Below are positions 49,233 through 62,503 of a stretch of DNA of 64,000 bases, piece after piece. The notes under the pieces are model-generated. The model had not been told where the DNA came from, searched no databases, and was given only the letters and a program-made list of their open reading frames with translations. A program made the position numbers and the translations under genes. The stretch comes from Nymphaea colorata (taxonomy: Eukaryota > Streptophyta > Magnoliopsida > Nymphaeales > Nymphaeaceae). The DNA is taken from assembly GCF_008831285.2 (NCBI RefSeq), contig NC_045143.1, forward strand, positions 4,101,503 through 4,165,502, given 5' to 3'. Position 1 is the first letter of the stretch. Each line of letters begins with the position of its first letter.

Positions 49233-51000
49233 TTTTCTTCGTTAGGCACCATTTCAGCCAGAGAGCGGGTGGCCTACTGTGTCCTGGAGTCTGAAAGGAG
49301 CAACAGTGTTTCACTGTTCTGCCTGCACCTGCTGGCCGGAAAACAGGGGTGCCTATCCGAAGAGCATGGCGCCATCTAAGTCTACTCCAATAAGTTTCTT
49401 GCCCGAACGGTGGCTGATTTTACTGAATCGTGCAGGTCAGGCGGGTGATATGTGCCTTCCTGCCACTGCAACCCCTCTTGGGTTTATGAATTCGGTTTAT
49501 GGTTATAATAGTTCTCGTATGTATGTTTGGTTTTGCAGCGTCCAAAGTCCAAAAACAGGGGAAAGAATCTTTGTTTTCTTTATATTGGAAAGCTCATTAA
49601 TTTAAAACCCGAGTGTGCGTGGGGCAGGATCGATTAGTTCCTGTTTTTGTCAGTTCAGATGGTACTCCTCTGGTCTCGCAGTAGGGAAAAGTTCAGTCTG
49701 TGGGGATGCCCGGTTTGTTGTTTTATAATCTTTACAAACTTGCTTTCATTCTTCTGCATATTTGCCTTGAGTTGCCAAGAAAAGTAGTTCCGATTTTCTA
49801 TAGCCAACTGAAACTAGGTTCTTGTCTACAATATACCGATAGGGAATTTAATTTCAATGTTCTGCAATAACATTTTATTTAAAATATACTACTTGCCGTA
49901 TGTGTATATGTGGACCAAAATCAGTTGTCGATGTATTGTTTATGCAATCTATCTAACTATATAAATATGATTTCAAAAGTAACTTAGTAGATGTTACTGC
50001 CTAACGTTTAATTCAATCTGTTTTTGGTTTTTAAAGTAGCATAAAAAAAATTTGGGCTCCTAATATACTACAATTTTGGTAAATAAATCAATATCTTCAC
50101 AAAGTTAACTTAAATTGAAACATGTTTTGTTTTAAAATTGTAACCGAAAGCATGATTGCATGTTGATTTTTTGTTTCAAAGTCTCTGACCTAAGTGGTTT
50201 GAGATAAATGAGTAATAAATGTGCTAGCAATTATGTAATACTTGCTTCTCATTTCATGCGTCTTAATTTTTAAGCGAACCAAATATTGCAGATGAGATCT
50301 ATGTGATCTCTTTAGTAGGAAAATAAGTTGTGGACTATGCGACCTTATCATATAAGCAGAGTTTATAATGCACGACAAACTTAACGATTCAAAGGTTTGA
50401 ATTCGTTACTTTTTCCTGCCCAAAATGCATACAAAGTATTCTGAACGAAAGAAGTCAAGTTTTATGCTAATTTCTGCTACACCCACAAAAGCTGGACGTG
50501 TGCTTCTATAGCATGTCCACGTGATGCGTGAATATTTGACATTCCTCTTCAGTCTTCTGTGTAATTCATTTTGAGTACTTATTTATTATATAAATTGGCT
50601 GTAATTCTGAACTTGTCAACAAGGAATAAGGAGGAGAGGAAGTTTGTAGTATTTTATTCTCCTGAAATTGGAAAGTTATTAAATGTTGGTCGATGATGAG
50701 GTGGGTTGCTTGATAGAAACAAGAAAATATATAGGATTCAATGCATTTCATTCATTTCACGCATTTTGCTTTGGAAATCTCAACATAACATGCCATCGTT
50801 ATATATGCACGCAAAGGGATTTCGGTTTTCAGTATATACCCGTTCCAATTTAATCATTTTACTATGTTCAGTAATTCTTAATAAAGCTTGTGCTTTAAAA
50901 TAACGTACTAGAGTAACTTAGCCTAAATTTCTACGAATAGTTAAACAAGTTTCTTCTTGTACATCAAGATACGATTCTTCCAAGATCCTCCAAGAACCAC
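49233..51000. other. Intergenic spacer right of the palindrome
   Basis: Just beyond the palindrome there is a slightly GC-richer stretch (49250-49460) with an open frame of 108 codons, with no family resemblance. The rest is AT-rich and featureless. A (CT)n run at about 51003-51020 lies in the probable leader of the next gene. Confidence 0.45.
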
Positions 51001-51076
51001 CGCTCTCTCTCTCTCTCTCCACATTCTTGTTGAATCGTTACTTCTTGGTCACAAGGGGCTTTGAAGGAAGAGGAAG

Positions 51077-53708
51077 ATGCACAGGTCGGCGAGCTTGTCG
51101 AGAACGTCGGACGAGTTCGTCATTAGCATATCGCCGGCGGCAAAGGGATCCCCCATGAAGCCATACGTCATCACCCCGATCAGCAGCGCCAACAATGGCG
51201 GCCAGGAGGACGACGACCATAGCAGCGGGTACGTCCTCCCCGTCTCGGACGCGGGGGACCTCATGTCCAAGAAAGAGTGCCACGCGCCGTCGCAGTCGTC
51301 TGGTGGTCTTCTCCGGCCTGACAGGGCCGTCCATCTCATCCCCTTCGTCATCCTCTTCTGCGCTTTCGTTCTCTGGCTCTTTTCCTCGCCACCCGGTAAC
51401 ACCTCTCTCTTTCTCTCACCTCCTCCCTATCTCAATACCTGATGTTGACATACTACTGTTTGAAGTAAATCTAACTCCTTGGATGAATTCCTCACACTTC
51501 ATTTTCCACGGTTGTTCTTTGAATCATAAAACACTGTCTAATCTATAGTATATCAGTGGAGAAAAAAATCTAGCATTCATTTACTACGGAAAATTAGCGG
51601 AGGGGAACCTGGTCTACGAAGAATTCCGTGTCGTTGGTTGAGACTTTTTTTAGTCTACTGGTTTTCAAACGCTAATTTTGAGCCAAGGATTTAAGGATAG
51701 GGTCTGAGATCCATCGCTCTTTGGCAGAAAGACGGGCATCAACGTGAACCCAAGATGCAAATAAATTCAGAAGCATACGAGACGTTATCTTTTTCGAAGG
51801 TGATATTCATTATGTGTGTGTGTGTGTGGGAGAGAGAGAGAGAGAGAGAGAGACTCGGGAGATAAACTCGATCGCGCGCCCATTTGGAATATGAAAATCA
51901 CGTCAGGGCCAACGAACTAGATCTAGCCAATTGATATTCATGTTGTTGAATCCTTTCAAACCAAAAGTTTAAGAAGACAAATCAAGACCTTGGCAAAACA
52001 CTTCATTTCTAAGTACTCTCATGGAAAGGCGGAGAATGCATCTTTGAAACACGGCATCTTAAAGCACATCCAAGCAATGAAATACATCACTAAGGGGACA
52101 TTTGATGGAAAGAACATCATGTTAATTGTTAGGACAATGCCTTTTGTAATAAATGCCATAACTAAGAAGAAACATAACGTGATTATGGTTGTTCTTCCTA
52201 CATACAAAAATCAAGTGCTGGATAATAATCTTTACAATAAGAACATGGTATTATTGAAATGTGAAGCAGGTATTATGAGAATATATATTACAAAAAAAAT
52301 ACAATTTTCTTCTTACCAAACGCATGAAACGCCTTCCATGTGTGAAAGATAGTAAAAAAAAAGATAGTAGCCGTCAAGCCATGCATCCTTTTTCTCCTTC
52401 AACGGGTTGTTTAAAACACCTGCCCTCAACCCTAAACAGGGCAACAACAAAAGATTGAGTGAAAAGCAAGAATCCAACGATGATATGAATGTATAACTTT
52501 GAAGCATGTAAGAAACGTAAACCCCGTTTAAGCTTGAACGTTGATTTTGACCCAAAGAGCTCATGAATGAAAGATGTTGAAATTTACAAGCACTTTTCTT
52601 TAAAAATAAACAAATCTCGCTTTCCATGTAAGTAAAGTTGATTCTCCATGTGAGGAGGAAAATTACGTTCTTTAGAAGTGAGTCTTCTAAGCAATTTCAA
52701 GTAATAGGTTGTTTGAGGAAGACACAACTAACGTTTTGAAAAGCTCCCATTAAAGAACCATAAACTTCTTGCTGAAGCGTCAATCTCTTCAGCTAGAAAA
52801 TCAACCTCACAAGCGCGCATATCTTGGTTGGAAGTATATATCGCCTAATAAAATCTCCTGGCATGTTTATCAAACAAAGAAATCTGCACCCACACTGAAG
52901 TTAATTGCTTCAATTTACTTGAACTAATTCTGGGCAACGGAAATCGTGGGATCAGGTCTTTTCCACCATGGGTTAATTCTTAGAACATGTCTGCAAATGG
53001 GATAGTGATGGAAAAAGTGAAGAACTTGGAAAAAATGTAACGTTCCTTACAAAAGAAAACAAAAACCAAATATCTTTGTATGAGTATTTTTTTTCTATCT
53101 ATCAAGATTATATATATATAACGTGAATGGTGACTATGACTATCCAGAGTTATCCAACTATCTAACGAGAGCCATTCATTTGAAGCCCATGAATGGTTGA
53201 GAGTAAAATAAAGAGAAAAAAAATAAATTGATATTAAATGTCCATCACCATTTTCTCCTTGTTTTTCTCTTACCATTCATTGTGATGGATTGGATGGTGC
53301 TCATAGGTAACTTTTAAAAGGACAAAAGATCGTATGCAAACTGCTATCATACGAGTACTTTCTATCAAATTCCTGGAATCTATTACTGGTCCTCTTCTTT
53401 TTTCAGATGGGACTTTGGTCGGTCGGGCAAAGTCTATGACTGGATCAAGTGGCATCGCGGTGATGGAAGGGGCGGCCAACAGAACAAGAACGGTAGACAT
53501 GGATGGCCAAAATGCTGATGCCGGCGAGCATGAACAATTCGGCAGGCGAGCATGGACCAAGTTCGGCTTCGATGGGCGCAAGGTTGAGCATGGGCTGCAG
53601 CCGGAGATTGGTGAAAACATGAAGGACGAAGGCGGTGACCATGTGAACTTGGACAGGCTGAGAGTGGGTGCAGTCGAGAGGAATAAACATGAAGGCCAGA
53701 GAAGTTAG
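51077..53708 (+). CDS. Small single-pass membrane protein, two exons (second exon tentative)
   Basis: Exon 1 is 51077-51395, beginning MHRSASLSRTSDEF and containing one hydrophobic segment, VHLIPFVILFCAFVLWLF, at residues 85-102. It is GC-rich and resembles a plant family of uncharacterised proteins that start MHRS.S.SR.S(D/E)EF and end soon after an HxIP...LWFFS segment. The frame runs into a good donor (CCCG|GTAAC). The best partner is 53407-53708, after TTTTTTCAG. The phases agree (1 to 1) and give 206 residues with a hydrophilic tail. The intron of 2,011 bp holds a (TG)n(AG)n microsatellite near 51814-51852. Without splicing the protein would end 14 residues beyond the donor. Exon 1 is well supported; exon 2 rests on phase and open frame only. 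Function unknown. Confidence 0.65.
51814..51853. repeat. (TG)n(AG)n microsatellite in intron
   Basis: A GT run passes directly into a GA run inside the putative intron of the membrane-protein gene. Confidence 0.9.
53105..53330. mobile_element. Short dispersed repeat (MITE-like), copy 1
   Basis: Contains GAGTTATCCAACTATCTAAC, CCATTCATTTGAAG and GAATGGTTGAGAG. The same series appears on the opposite strand at about 60430-60610 and in shortened form at 61400-61500. Non-coding and AT-rich. Ends are not precisely defined. Confidence 0.5.
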
Positions 53709-54440
53709 TCACCGTTCTGCTGCTAAGAAAGAAGTTGGTGGTGCTGACAATGGGCGGAAGGAAGTCATGTTGCCGCAAAATGGTGGGGAGAATATACACT
53801 AGTTGTGAACCATGTCGATGTTGGTGTTGTATTTCACATAGCACACTGTCCAGCTATATCAAACATACTGAACATGTTCTATTAAGCATGTTAGTTGGTT
53901 CAATTACCTTCATGGCTCTATAAAAGCAAAGTTATGAAACAGCAAAAAATCAAATAGTAGCTCATAGACGTCATAAATGCAGGATGCTTTGAAATGGTCA
54001 AAAAGTTTATACTGAACTTGATTTTTGAACTGCATGAAACAATACGTGAACCATATTCAACTTGAAGATCAAATGATCAATAAAATCAAGGGTGAATTCT
54101 TGGAAGTTATGGTAGTGTGCTACAGCATAGATGTTCTCTGTCTTCTCTAAGTGAAGGTTGTTTTGTACGTGGGTATGGCCGAACATTTGATGGTCTTTGA
54201 TCTTAAGTTCACATATATAATGCGGCTTGCTTTAGCTTGCAGGGCAAAAGACTTGCAACGAAATGCATATTTCATACCGAAGATTTGAAATCCAATTAAA
54301 CTTGAGATTCCGAATTTTAATTACCTTTTCACATGGTCTGATAAATGAAGAAGGAGCAAAGAGTTTGATCTTAAATTCATTCATGCAAGATCTTAGACCC
54401 GGACTGTAACAGCAAAGTGGTTTTAATCATAGAGCAGTAC

Positions 54441-54725
54441 CGTATAAGGCTGGGCACCAAGCCAGGCCGAAACGTTATCAGGCCGGCCCGAGTAGGCCCG
54501 ATAACAGTTTTTTAATATATTTTATTATTTTGTATATGTAATCATAATATTTTATTACGATTTTTAATATTTATATATTATTTTATATTAAAATATATAT
54601 TTTATAATTTATTTGGGCCGGACTTATGTGCGGGTTTCGGGTGTTGGGCTGGGCCCAAGCTTTGGGTGTCGGACCAGCCCAAGCTCTACTTCTTATCTGG
54701 CCAGGCCGGCCCGATGCCCAGGTTT
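54441..54725. mobile_element. Possible MITE with GGCTGGGCA ends
   Basis: The left end has GGCTGGGCACCAAGCC. The right end on the other strand has CCTGGGCATCGGGCCGGCC. Between them are GC-rich flanks and a long AT-rich centre. AGTAC occurs on both sides (54436-54440 and 54726-54730) and may be a target duplication. Such GGGCTGGGCA ends are common in hAT-type plant MITEs. Low certainty on superfamily. Confidence 0.45.
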
Positions 54726-55559
54726 AGTACTATATCAATAATTTGAGCTCATTTGCATGATTTGATGAGCCACACCTCCTTCCATCCACTGTTTGAGTAG
54801 TGCCCATGGTAATCAAACTAATGATCAAGCTTTCATCGCTCCACCAATCTGACCAGGTATATTACACCCGTCGGTTATTCCTTTTGGCAATTGATTCCCC
54901 TGTATATGAAGTCAGATGTCCAAAATGTATAACATGATGAAATGGGCTGGGAAAAAATTGTTTACTATCACCTTACATTTGAGGTAAACAATCCATCTTC
55001 AAGCATGGGTTGAAGTTCCACCATTAAAACATGTCCCTGTAATCTAATCCAGTTAAAATGAGGAACAATGTTCGTTTGTATCTTGCAAAACTTGAAACAA
55101 GATGAGTTACGTGAAACTCATCTTGCAAAAGAACTCATTGCTTTATTAATGAGGAACTTCGGTCATTCCATTTCCTTTTGAAATTATATTCCATTGGTGT
55201 ACTTACAATGAACCCAACGGGTATTTAGCATGGATAACCTAGCTTCAGTTGAAGAGATTTAACTCCCGATGATAGAACATGAGTCAAACGCAAAAACAGA
55301 AAGCAATTGTAAAATTGGTTAAAACAGGAAGAATTAACGTGGGCTTCTTCCATTATCCCGTAAAGAACAGTACAGTAAAAAGGAAGATTTTTACTATTGA
55401 AACAACTGGGGTTAGGATATAAGACACTAGGCTATTCATAGAAAAAGGTACAAGATACCGAGGTCATTCATGAGGCCTGCATGAAATCTTTTATGGATTT
55501 CTTTAGCAGTAATGGAATTGAATGAGATTTCCAGATCAATATGGAGGAAGAACCGACAG

Positions 55560-56060
55560 TACTTAGATCATGAGAATGATGAACAGTATAAAGAAAGGTA
55601 AAAGCCAAGCATTACTTTTGAAACCAGCCGTTTCGAAAGCTTATGTCTGAGTTGTCTGGACAGCTATTCGTAATGCATTGTGTTGGGGTTTTATGAGGAA
55701 CATTGAATCAATAAAATTTTTGATAACTTCTGCCTTTGTAATGGTCATGAATGGGAAAGAAGCCACTCTTCCGTAGCCAACCAGGGGATTGTCGAGGGAA
55801 CCTTCGTTCACCTCTTGTGTTCATGATTATTGAGGAGATTTTATCAAGAAAATTGAGATGAGAAATTGGAAACCAAAAAATCAAGATTTAGAGAAGCGTT
55901 TTTTGCAGATGACATAACGAGGTTCTCTAATTTGGATGATGAAATATTGGTACGGAGCATTAAATAAAGATTTATTAGAAGAGTTTGACGCTAAAGTAGG
56001 AATTGTTATTAATCATTTAAAGTCAACAATTATTCACAATTTATTTGTGATTTAGCTTCG
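55560..56060 (+). pseudogene. Decayed LINE (non-LTR) reverse transcriptase fragment
   Basis: Broken frames give a recognisable series: KSQALLLKPAVSKAY, then FLITSAFVMVMNGKEATLP, then RGLSREPSF, then after a frameshift FFADDITRFSNLDDE (FADD at 55902-55913), then GIVINHLKSTIIHN. This is the order of LINE reverse transcriptase motifs (DISKAFD; ITS..F.V.VNG; RGLRQGDPLSP; FADD; GL.IN..KS). Stops and at least one frameshift make it non-functional. No endonuclease or full element is seen. Confidence 0.75.
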
Positions 56061-56390
56061 AAATTGAAGTCTAATTTTGTGCTTTTACCTCGAAGCGCAA
56101 GACCAATATAAGCGAACGTATAATCTTGTACAGCATCGAGACTTAAAACCAATATATCATGATTTATGTGGAAGCTCGGCTTTTTTTTTAAACAAAAAAT
56201 ATAAAATAATAATTTCCTTACATTCTTCCTTCGGATATTGTTCATTCTGCAATTCACATCATCTGGAAAGAATTTGGTGCTCTCCCGTGTTTTTTGAAGA
56301 AGTTCTTCATCCATTCCTTTTAATTTCGTTGACTCTTATCATCAACTTGCTTTACATGAGAACTTTCTTTCAATTTTCTCAAAAGAAAAG
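56030..56390. repeat. Diverged segmental duplicate of 58437-58805
   Basis: Words in the same order in both places: GACCAATATAAG, CTTCCTTCGGAT, ATCTGGAAAGAA and TTGGTGCTCTCCC, then TTCTTCATCCA, spaced alike with an offset of about 2.4 kb. It directly follows the LINE fragment and may be part of the same old element family. Confidence 0.6.
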
Positions 56391-57591
56391 AGAAAGAAAC
56401 CGGGAAAGAAAAAAAGAAAGCAAAATTTTTAAGAAGTACTTACCCTGTCACCGAGACGCATCTACCTATCATAAATTCTTTGAAATGCACCTCAGTTCTC
56501 CAATGAGTCCTTGTTTAAAGCAACAAGGGTATATAATATATATGTGTGTGTAATATGTGAGTGTGTGTGAAACAATATTTTATGTGCTTTAATATGATCA
56601 TCCTAATTAAATGTCTCATTTATAAAAGCGTTTACCAGAAATATTTTATTCATGTCTGAAAACATAAGCCATTGACTTACCGTGAGTTGTTTAAGTCGGA
56701 CCTTTAGATGGACTCACAACTGCTCACATATTCCAACAACTATGACTCAAGCAAGGCCGGCAGAGTAAATAATATTTGTTGTCGTAATATGCTATCCCCT
56801 AATTTATACTAATTTTTTATTTAAGACAACGGCCTTGCCCTTATTAGCTTTAGTAGTGCTGATCATAACCCCAAGCGTGGATTAGATGTTGGGAAATTGA
56901 TTATGTTTGGCTCGTAATTGAGCTTGTGCTCGAGTCAAGTTGCAGAGCGTTGATGAGCCAAGTCCGATCAATCGCATTCGTAAGTTGTAACATAAGCGAA
57001 CCATGGTTAGTGCAGATTGAGCTCAAGCCTAACCAAATCAAGCTAGTGAGCTGACCCCAAATGAACTTGTCATGTGTATGCTTGGTTATGCTCTTTTCTC
57101 TGCTAGTGTTGTCTGAAACGACCTGAGTCGGCTCCATGTTCAATTGAACAGATACCAAATTGGTTATTGATTTTTTATTTTGTTTGCTTAAAAAACTTTT
57201 AATTAATATTTTCTTATTTGTAACTATTTTCCGTTTATTTTTTCAAAATAAATGCATTAAAGTTCCTTACTCATACTTTATGCTTTAGTCAACATTGGAA
57301 ACGGAAAAAAATAGGAAGAAGAAGATCTGCTCAAGATATTGCTGAATGGAATGCCTGGCGGAGAGTGAAACGTGAAAGTGAGAGGTCAGAAGGAAAAAAT
57401 CAATTGAAGGTCATATGCATTTAATAACATTCCTTCTGGACTTTCTTATGCATTTAGTGACATTCATCTATCAGTTCAACTATGCTTGGACAGCCTTGGC
57501 CCATTTTGCATCTTGTTTATGGCAACCCTAAAACTGAACACTGTTTATCTCCTAGCATTGATCTAAGGAGAATGGAGCAATTGTTTTCTAA

Positions 57592-57733
57592 GGGCCTGTT
57601 TGGCAACACGGATTAATTTATCTAAAAAATGAAGCAAATTCATGCGACACTTATTATAGTGTTTCATGAATATTTGTCAAAATGGGCAGGTTCATGAGAC
57701 AGTAACAAAGTGTTACTATTGCCAAACAGCCCC
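57592..57733. mobile_element. Tourist-type MITE (PIF/Harbinger)
   Basis: Ends are GGGCCTGTTTGGCAAC and, on the other strand, GGGGCTGTTTGGCAATAG. The 3-bp TAA duplication is at 57589-57591 and 57734-57736. Length is 142 bp, foldback, non-coding. All defining features of a Tourist MITE are present. Confidence 0.88.
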
Positions 57734-58436
57734 TAAAAGGAAATATGTGTTTAGACTTTTTTATTGAATTTGTGTATTAAATTTATAAACCTTTTTTTGT
57801 AAAACCGTGTCTAGTGTAGTTAGCCACTTGCAAACCAAACAATGAAAGAATTACAAGAATCAAAACCAAAATACATGCATGCTATGTACAAAGAAAGCCA
57901 AAAAGTAACACCCAGACAGTCGAGAAGGATCCTGCGTCTTCCATTCAATGGATGTATTTATAGTTATATTCTTTTCAAATACAGTATTTATACTCCTTTT
58001 AAATACAGCATTTTATTGCAATAAAAATATATATTCAAGTACTACGTGGCATAACAAATGGAGTGGCAGCTGGTAGATGGCTAGTTTTTGTTTTGAATCC
58101 CCAAGACGTCAACTTTCTATGTTATAAAAGGGTTACGAAGATGCAAATTGAAGCACGGTTGGAGCAGTACCCTACAACACCGAAAGCATGCCCTAGCCCT
58201 AGGGAGACGAGGGGTCGGGTGGGAGCTTCGGCTTTCTTTGAATGATATGGTGAAATACTTCTATTCACCCAAAAAATACTAATTGCAGGTGGTAGAACTT
58301 GTTAGGCAATGGTACCAGAAAACTATCTCAACTTAAAGTTCCGGCGAAAACCTAGGCTCCCCCAACATATAAGTTACAATATTAAACTCAATATCCTAGC
58401 TACGGAATGACTCTGTTCGCTATAGTTGACCCTAAT

Positions 58437-58805
58437 TTTCAGGATTTATTTGCGATTTTAATTGCCTCGGAATTCACAACCTGGTTTTGTGTTTTTAGCT
58501 TGAACAGCAGGACCAATATAAGTATTGAATGAGCTTGGGCGACAACGATTGCATTATATTATAACTATCATCTTGGATTCAGTTTTACACAAAGATTGTT
58601 TGCATGATCGCCATTTTAAAAATACCAATCGGTTAACTAGCACGATTCCTTCGGATCTCGATCATGCAACTCATATAATCTGGAAAGAATTTTGGTGCTC
58701 TCCCTTGCTTTTAGTGAGCATGTTCTTCATCCACTCTGCATAACATTTTCCAGCATGACTCTTTTGTCTCAGCTTGGTTTACGGTAGAGCTTTCTTTCCA
58801 TAAAG
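58437..58805. repeat. Diverged segmental duplicate of 56030-56390
   Basis: Partner of the earlier block: same ordered words (GACCAATATAAG, TTCCTTCGGATCTCG, ATCTGGAAAGAA, TTGGTGCTCTCCC, TTCTTCATCCA) with many substitutions and small indels. No open frame. Confidence 0.6.
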
Positions 58806-58849
58806 AAGATTCAAGAAAGATAAAGCTTTTCTATGAAAAGCTCTGGATC

Positions 58850-59135
58850 CTACTAGAGTGGGGAGCCTGATCCATACTTAACAGGCTTCTCTAATTTTTG
58901 TAAGAGTATTTATGTAATTTTACGGTTTTGCGGGTTTCACCTAGAGGGCGGTTTCTTTTGTATTCTTCGATTCTTCTGTGACAGTGAAAATATCTGTATT
59001 TGGCGGCTGTGGATGTAGGAGAATTTTGTCTCCAAACCATGTAAAATCCTTGTGTCTTTCTTCTTCTTTTATCTTTTTCAATTTCTTCTCTTGGTGTTGT
59101 TGTGAGGCAGAGAGAGCGCCTCGTTCCTAACAGTT
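58850..59135 (+). mobile_element. Possible LTR fragment (copia-like 3' part)
   Basis: The stretch with AACCATGTAAAATCCTTGTG, a long CT-rich run and the ending TTCCTAACA resembles the R-U5 end of plant copia-type LTRs. No matching 5' LTR start, primer-binding site or internal coding region is visible, so at best this is a solo-LTR relic. Confidence 0.35.
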
Positions 59136-59139
59136 TGAG

Positions 59140-62100
59140 AGGCATCTATCAAAAGATAGATAGCCCCACTTTGACATAATGCACCTCTGCTTAGACAGCT
59201 TCCAAAAACCTCAGTTGAAAGCAACAAGGAACTTGTCAACTTGTGATGGTATTCAGATTATGGTTTTTGCTTCAAATTGAATGAATGCAGTGACTTTTGG
59301 ATCATAGGCCCGATAGCGATCTTTATGGCCACAACACTTTTGTACCGCGTGGTCCGACTTGGTTCACGTAAGGGCAGGGCCAGGCATGCATGAAACGCAT
59401 GAACAAGTGGTCAGAATGTTGATGCTGTGGGACTCAAATCAAACACGAGTCCAAAGATAACTTGGTCTCGGTTTTAATGTGAACCTACCATATACGACTG
59501 GAGGGCAGAGATATAAGGGTCACTCTTTCAAGTCGATTATCTCCAGCCAAGGCGTCAGTTGTTTGTTGTACAATTGCACTTCCTCAGCATCTGCGATGTT
59601 GAAATCAGATAATGTGTTTAAATTATAGACCCCTCACAACCAGCAAGTTGGTTATATACGCCTTGTCGTGTATGAAGTTTTCATGAACCATTTTAATTGC
59701 ATGAATTATATTCTGAGTGTATTTAAATGCACGAATTCAATCTCATGAAAACACTAAACAAGTGATGATAATATTTGTCTTCGGAATTTAAGGACAAAAA
59801 TATAAAGTTAAAAATTAAAATTGAAAAAAACATTGTGATTATAAGATTGATTAAAGTTTAGTCATAAAAAGCTACTTTCGTGTGTATGAAACTCTCATGA
59901 CGACACCCTTAAGCTTATAAAGATTTGGCTTGTTTCGGAATGGACTTATGGTGTATCATATAACTCAGGTGTTGTACTTGACATTGTTTATAGTCTAAAG
60001 AAATAACGTGCGAGAACGTAACAGTGATCACGAGATTTGAACCTCGAATCCTTTAGATATGAGCTGTCTGGCCACCCTATTGCACTTTGCCACATCATGT
60101 AGGGCAGTGCAAGCAGCGGGGGAGTGCAAGCAGCGGGTAGAGCCCACCAATCTGATGACCTCATCTCCGATACTTCTTACTCATTAAAAGTGCAAGACAG
60201 GAACTGTATCAAAAAGTGTTATTTAAACAAATAAATTTTAAAAAAAAAAGGAACATACTAAGGTGACCTCAAAGATATATATTTTAGATGTCACCTTTTG
60301 ACTTATTTCAAAAGATCGCATTAAATGAATCACAGGAGAGGTCCACTTTACAGAGGTCAATACGAAACTGTCACTTGTAATATACATAGGTGACTTTAGT
60401 TTTTTAGAGTCACCCAACCATTTAATTTATACTGTTCAACTCAACATAATATATGGTTAAGAGAAAAATATGGTCGACATTTTCGTCATTTAATACTATT
60501 TTAGACCTTTTTTTTTCTTGTTTTTCTCTCAATCATTCATCTCTTTTAAATAAATGATCTTTATTTATTAGATAGCTAAATGACTCTAAATAACTAGAGT
60601 TATTGTTCACTCAAAAAAAGTCTAACAGTATTTGCCGATAGAATCTCGTCTTCCCCCTTGATCTGACTTGCACTTAAAGTTGGATAAGAGTATCGGCGTC
60701 CCATCAACATTTCACAAAATATAAGATCGTAAAGCCGCTTGGCCTTATTAATGCAAGAATGAGACGTCACATATAAAGCAAAGTTGTCATCTTTGTGATT
60801 AGTCAGGTGCACTTTCAATGTCAATGCTATGGAATGGTTGCAACCCTGATTCAAACACGGCATTGTTTTGCTCCCGAGAAAAGATGAGATGGTGTTTGAA
60901 GTAACTAAATTTTCTAACTCCTATGCAACCGCCAAAAAGAAAGGAGAAATTTATCATGTCATTTCCTTAATTTATTCTGATGGGTGGCTAATATTGTTTC
61001 TTAGCATTTTATTAGAATAATTTATCTTACTATTTTTTATCAAGTAAGACATGAGCTACGAAACCAAGATTGTCTCATGGTCTGTCCCAGATGGAGGAAG
61101 GAAGCTGTCACCTACCTTACCCTTGCACGTGTTTCCCATTTCTTTTTTTTTTCTTCTGTTTGATGATGACATATGGTACCCACAGAAAATTATCTCGTGT
61201 GTGACAGGAAATTTTTAACTAGTAGGGAAGAAGTCTCCTCGAACTTTCCAGCGCTGTCACACCACATAATCCAATTTTGGATCTTTCATATATATATATA
61301 TATATATATATATGAAAATTGAATAGTGACACTACTTTTTCACTCTAATAAATACCGTCTGATGCAATATAATAGACAATTAAAGGAAAAACAAGTAGAA
61401 AAAGGTGATGGGTATTTTTGTCATCTAATATTAATTTACACTTTGTGTTTTTATTTTTCTTTCAACCATTCATCTCTTTAGATGAATAAAAAATTTCTCC
61501 ATGTAAGTTTTGGACAAAAATTTCTGGAACCTCACAGATGGCTGGCGATCTCTCTTTCTCCCCTCTATTTCTAGATGGTCTATCTCCATAATGTTTTTCC
61601 ATAATTTGTTTTATAGACTGCTTTGGTGTTTTCGCAATTCGTTTTTGGGAATTTTGAATGGTTTCTACGATTAATTTCGGTAATGGGCCGGAAACCTTCA
61701 TATTTCATAAGGGTGATGTTTAGATTTCCAGTGCTTTGGCTCGTAATCCGGTTTGCAGGTTGTCCACATTTTCTTATGAAATTTGTGAATTTTCCTCTTT
61801 CTTTCATATATATAAAGCGTCCTTTTTAGATTTTGTTTGTGTTCGAGATTAAGCATTTTCAGTAAGCAATATACGGAATATTGCGTGAAGTCAGACATAT
61901 ATTTAATTGTTCCTTCTAGGTGAAACTTAGGTTCTGTATCCTAATTTTTTAATTAGTTGAAGACTTCTATTTGCATTATTCCTTAGTCTCAATAATTAAT
62001 TGTTGTTTTTTACTTGTTAATGTGCAAGTGCATAACTAACTTTTTTTCAATAAAAGAAAAATGCAAGACCGATTGTTTTATGCAAGCAACCTTTTTATAT

Positions 62101-62500
62101 TGTGTGTCTGTATAAAAGATATTGTAAGGACATGGAATTTTTTAAATGCGCTTTTATTTATAAAGTTTATATGGAAGGTATTGTTAAGACAGAAAATAAT
62201 AAAACAATATTACTCTTCTTTTTTTAATTATATTATATGTATAATTATGTTCCTATGTGTATGTATGTGTATATATTACTCCGTTCCTGAAGTAGTGGTG
62301 AAGCCAAGTATGGGTCGATGTGGGCAATTGCCCACACCAGGCCACTTGTCTTAATTACATATTGGTACCTTATCAATTTTTACTTATTTTATATACGAGT
62401 GCTCCTTCAAGATTAAATTTTCCAACACTGGTACTTTAAGATTAAATGGGAGCGGGTAAGTTGGGATGTCAACTGATCGGATTTGAGTGAGATGTATTCT
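59140..62500. other. Intergenic region with small repeats
   Basis: Contains a two-copy GTGCAAGCAGCGGG word near 60106-60138, MITE-like copies at about 60270-60610 and 61318-61510 related to the one at 53105, and a (TA)n run at about 61287-61313. No supported gene. Confidence 0.5.
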
Positions 62501-62503
62501 TTG

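Noticed and set aside
52000..52350. 120-codon plus-strand frame inside the putative intron of the membrane-protein gene
   Set aside because: No recognisable domain, AT-rich codon use unlike nearby exons, and no supporting splice pattern.
60020..60075. tRNA-like words (GATTTGAACCTCGAATCC) on the plus strand
   Set aside because: They resemble the T-loop region of a reversed tRNA, but no cloverleaf, anticodon stem or acceptor pairing can be drawn around them. More likely repeat DNA.
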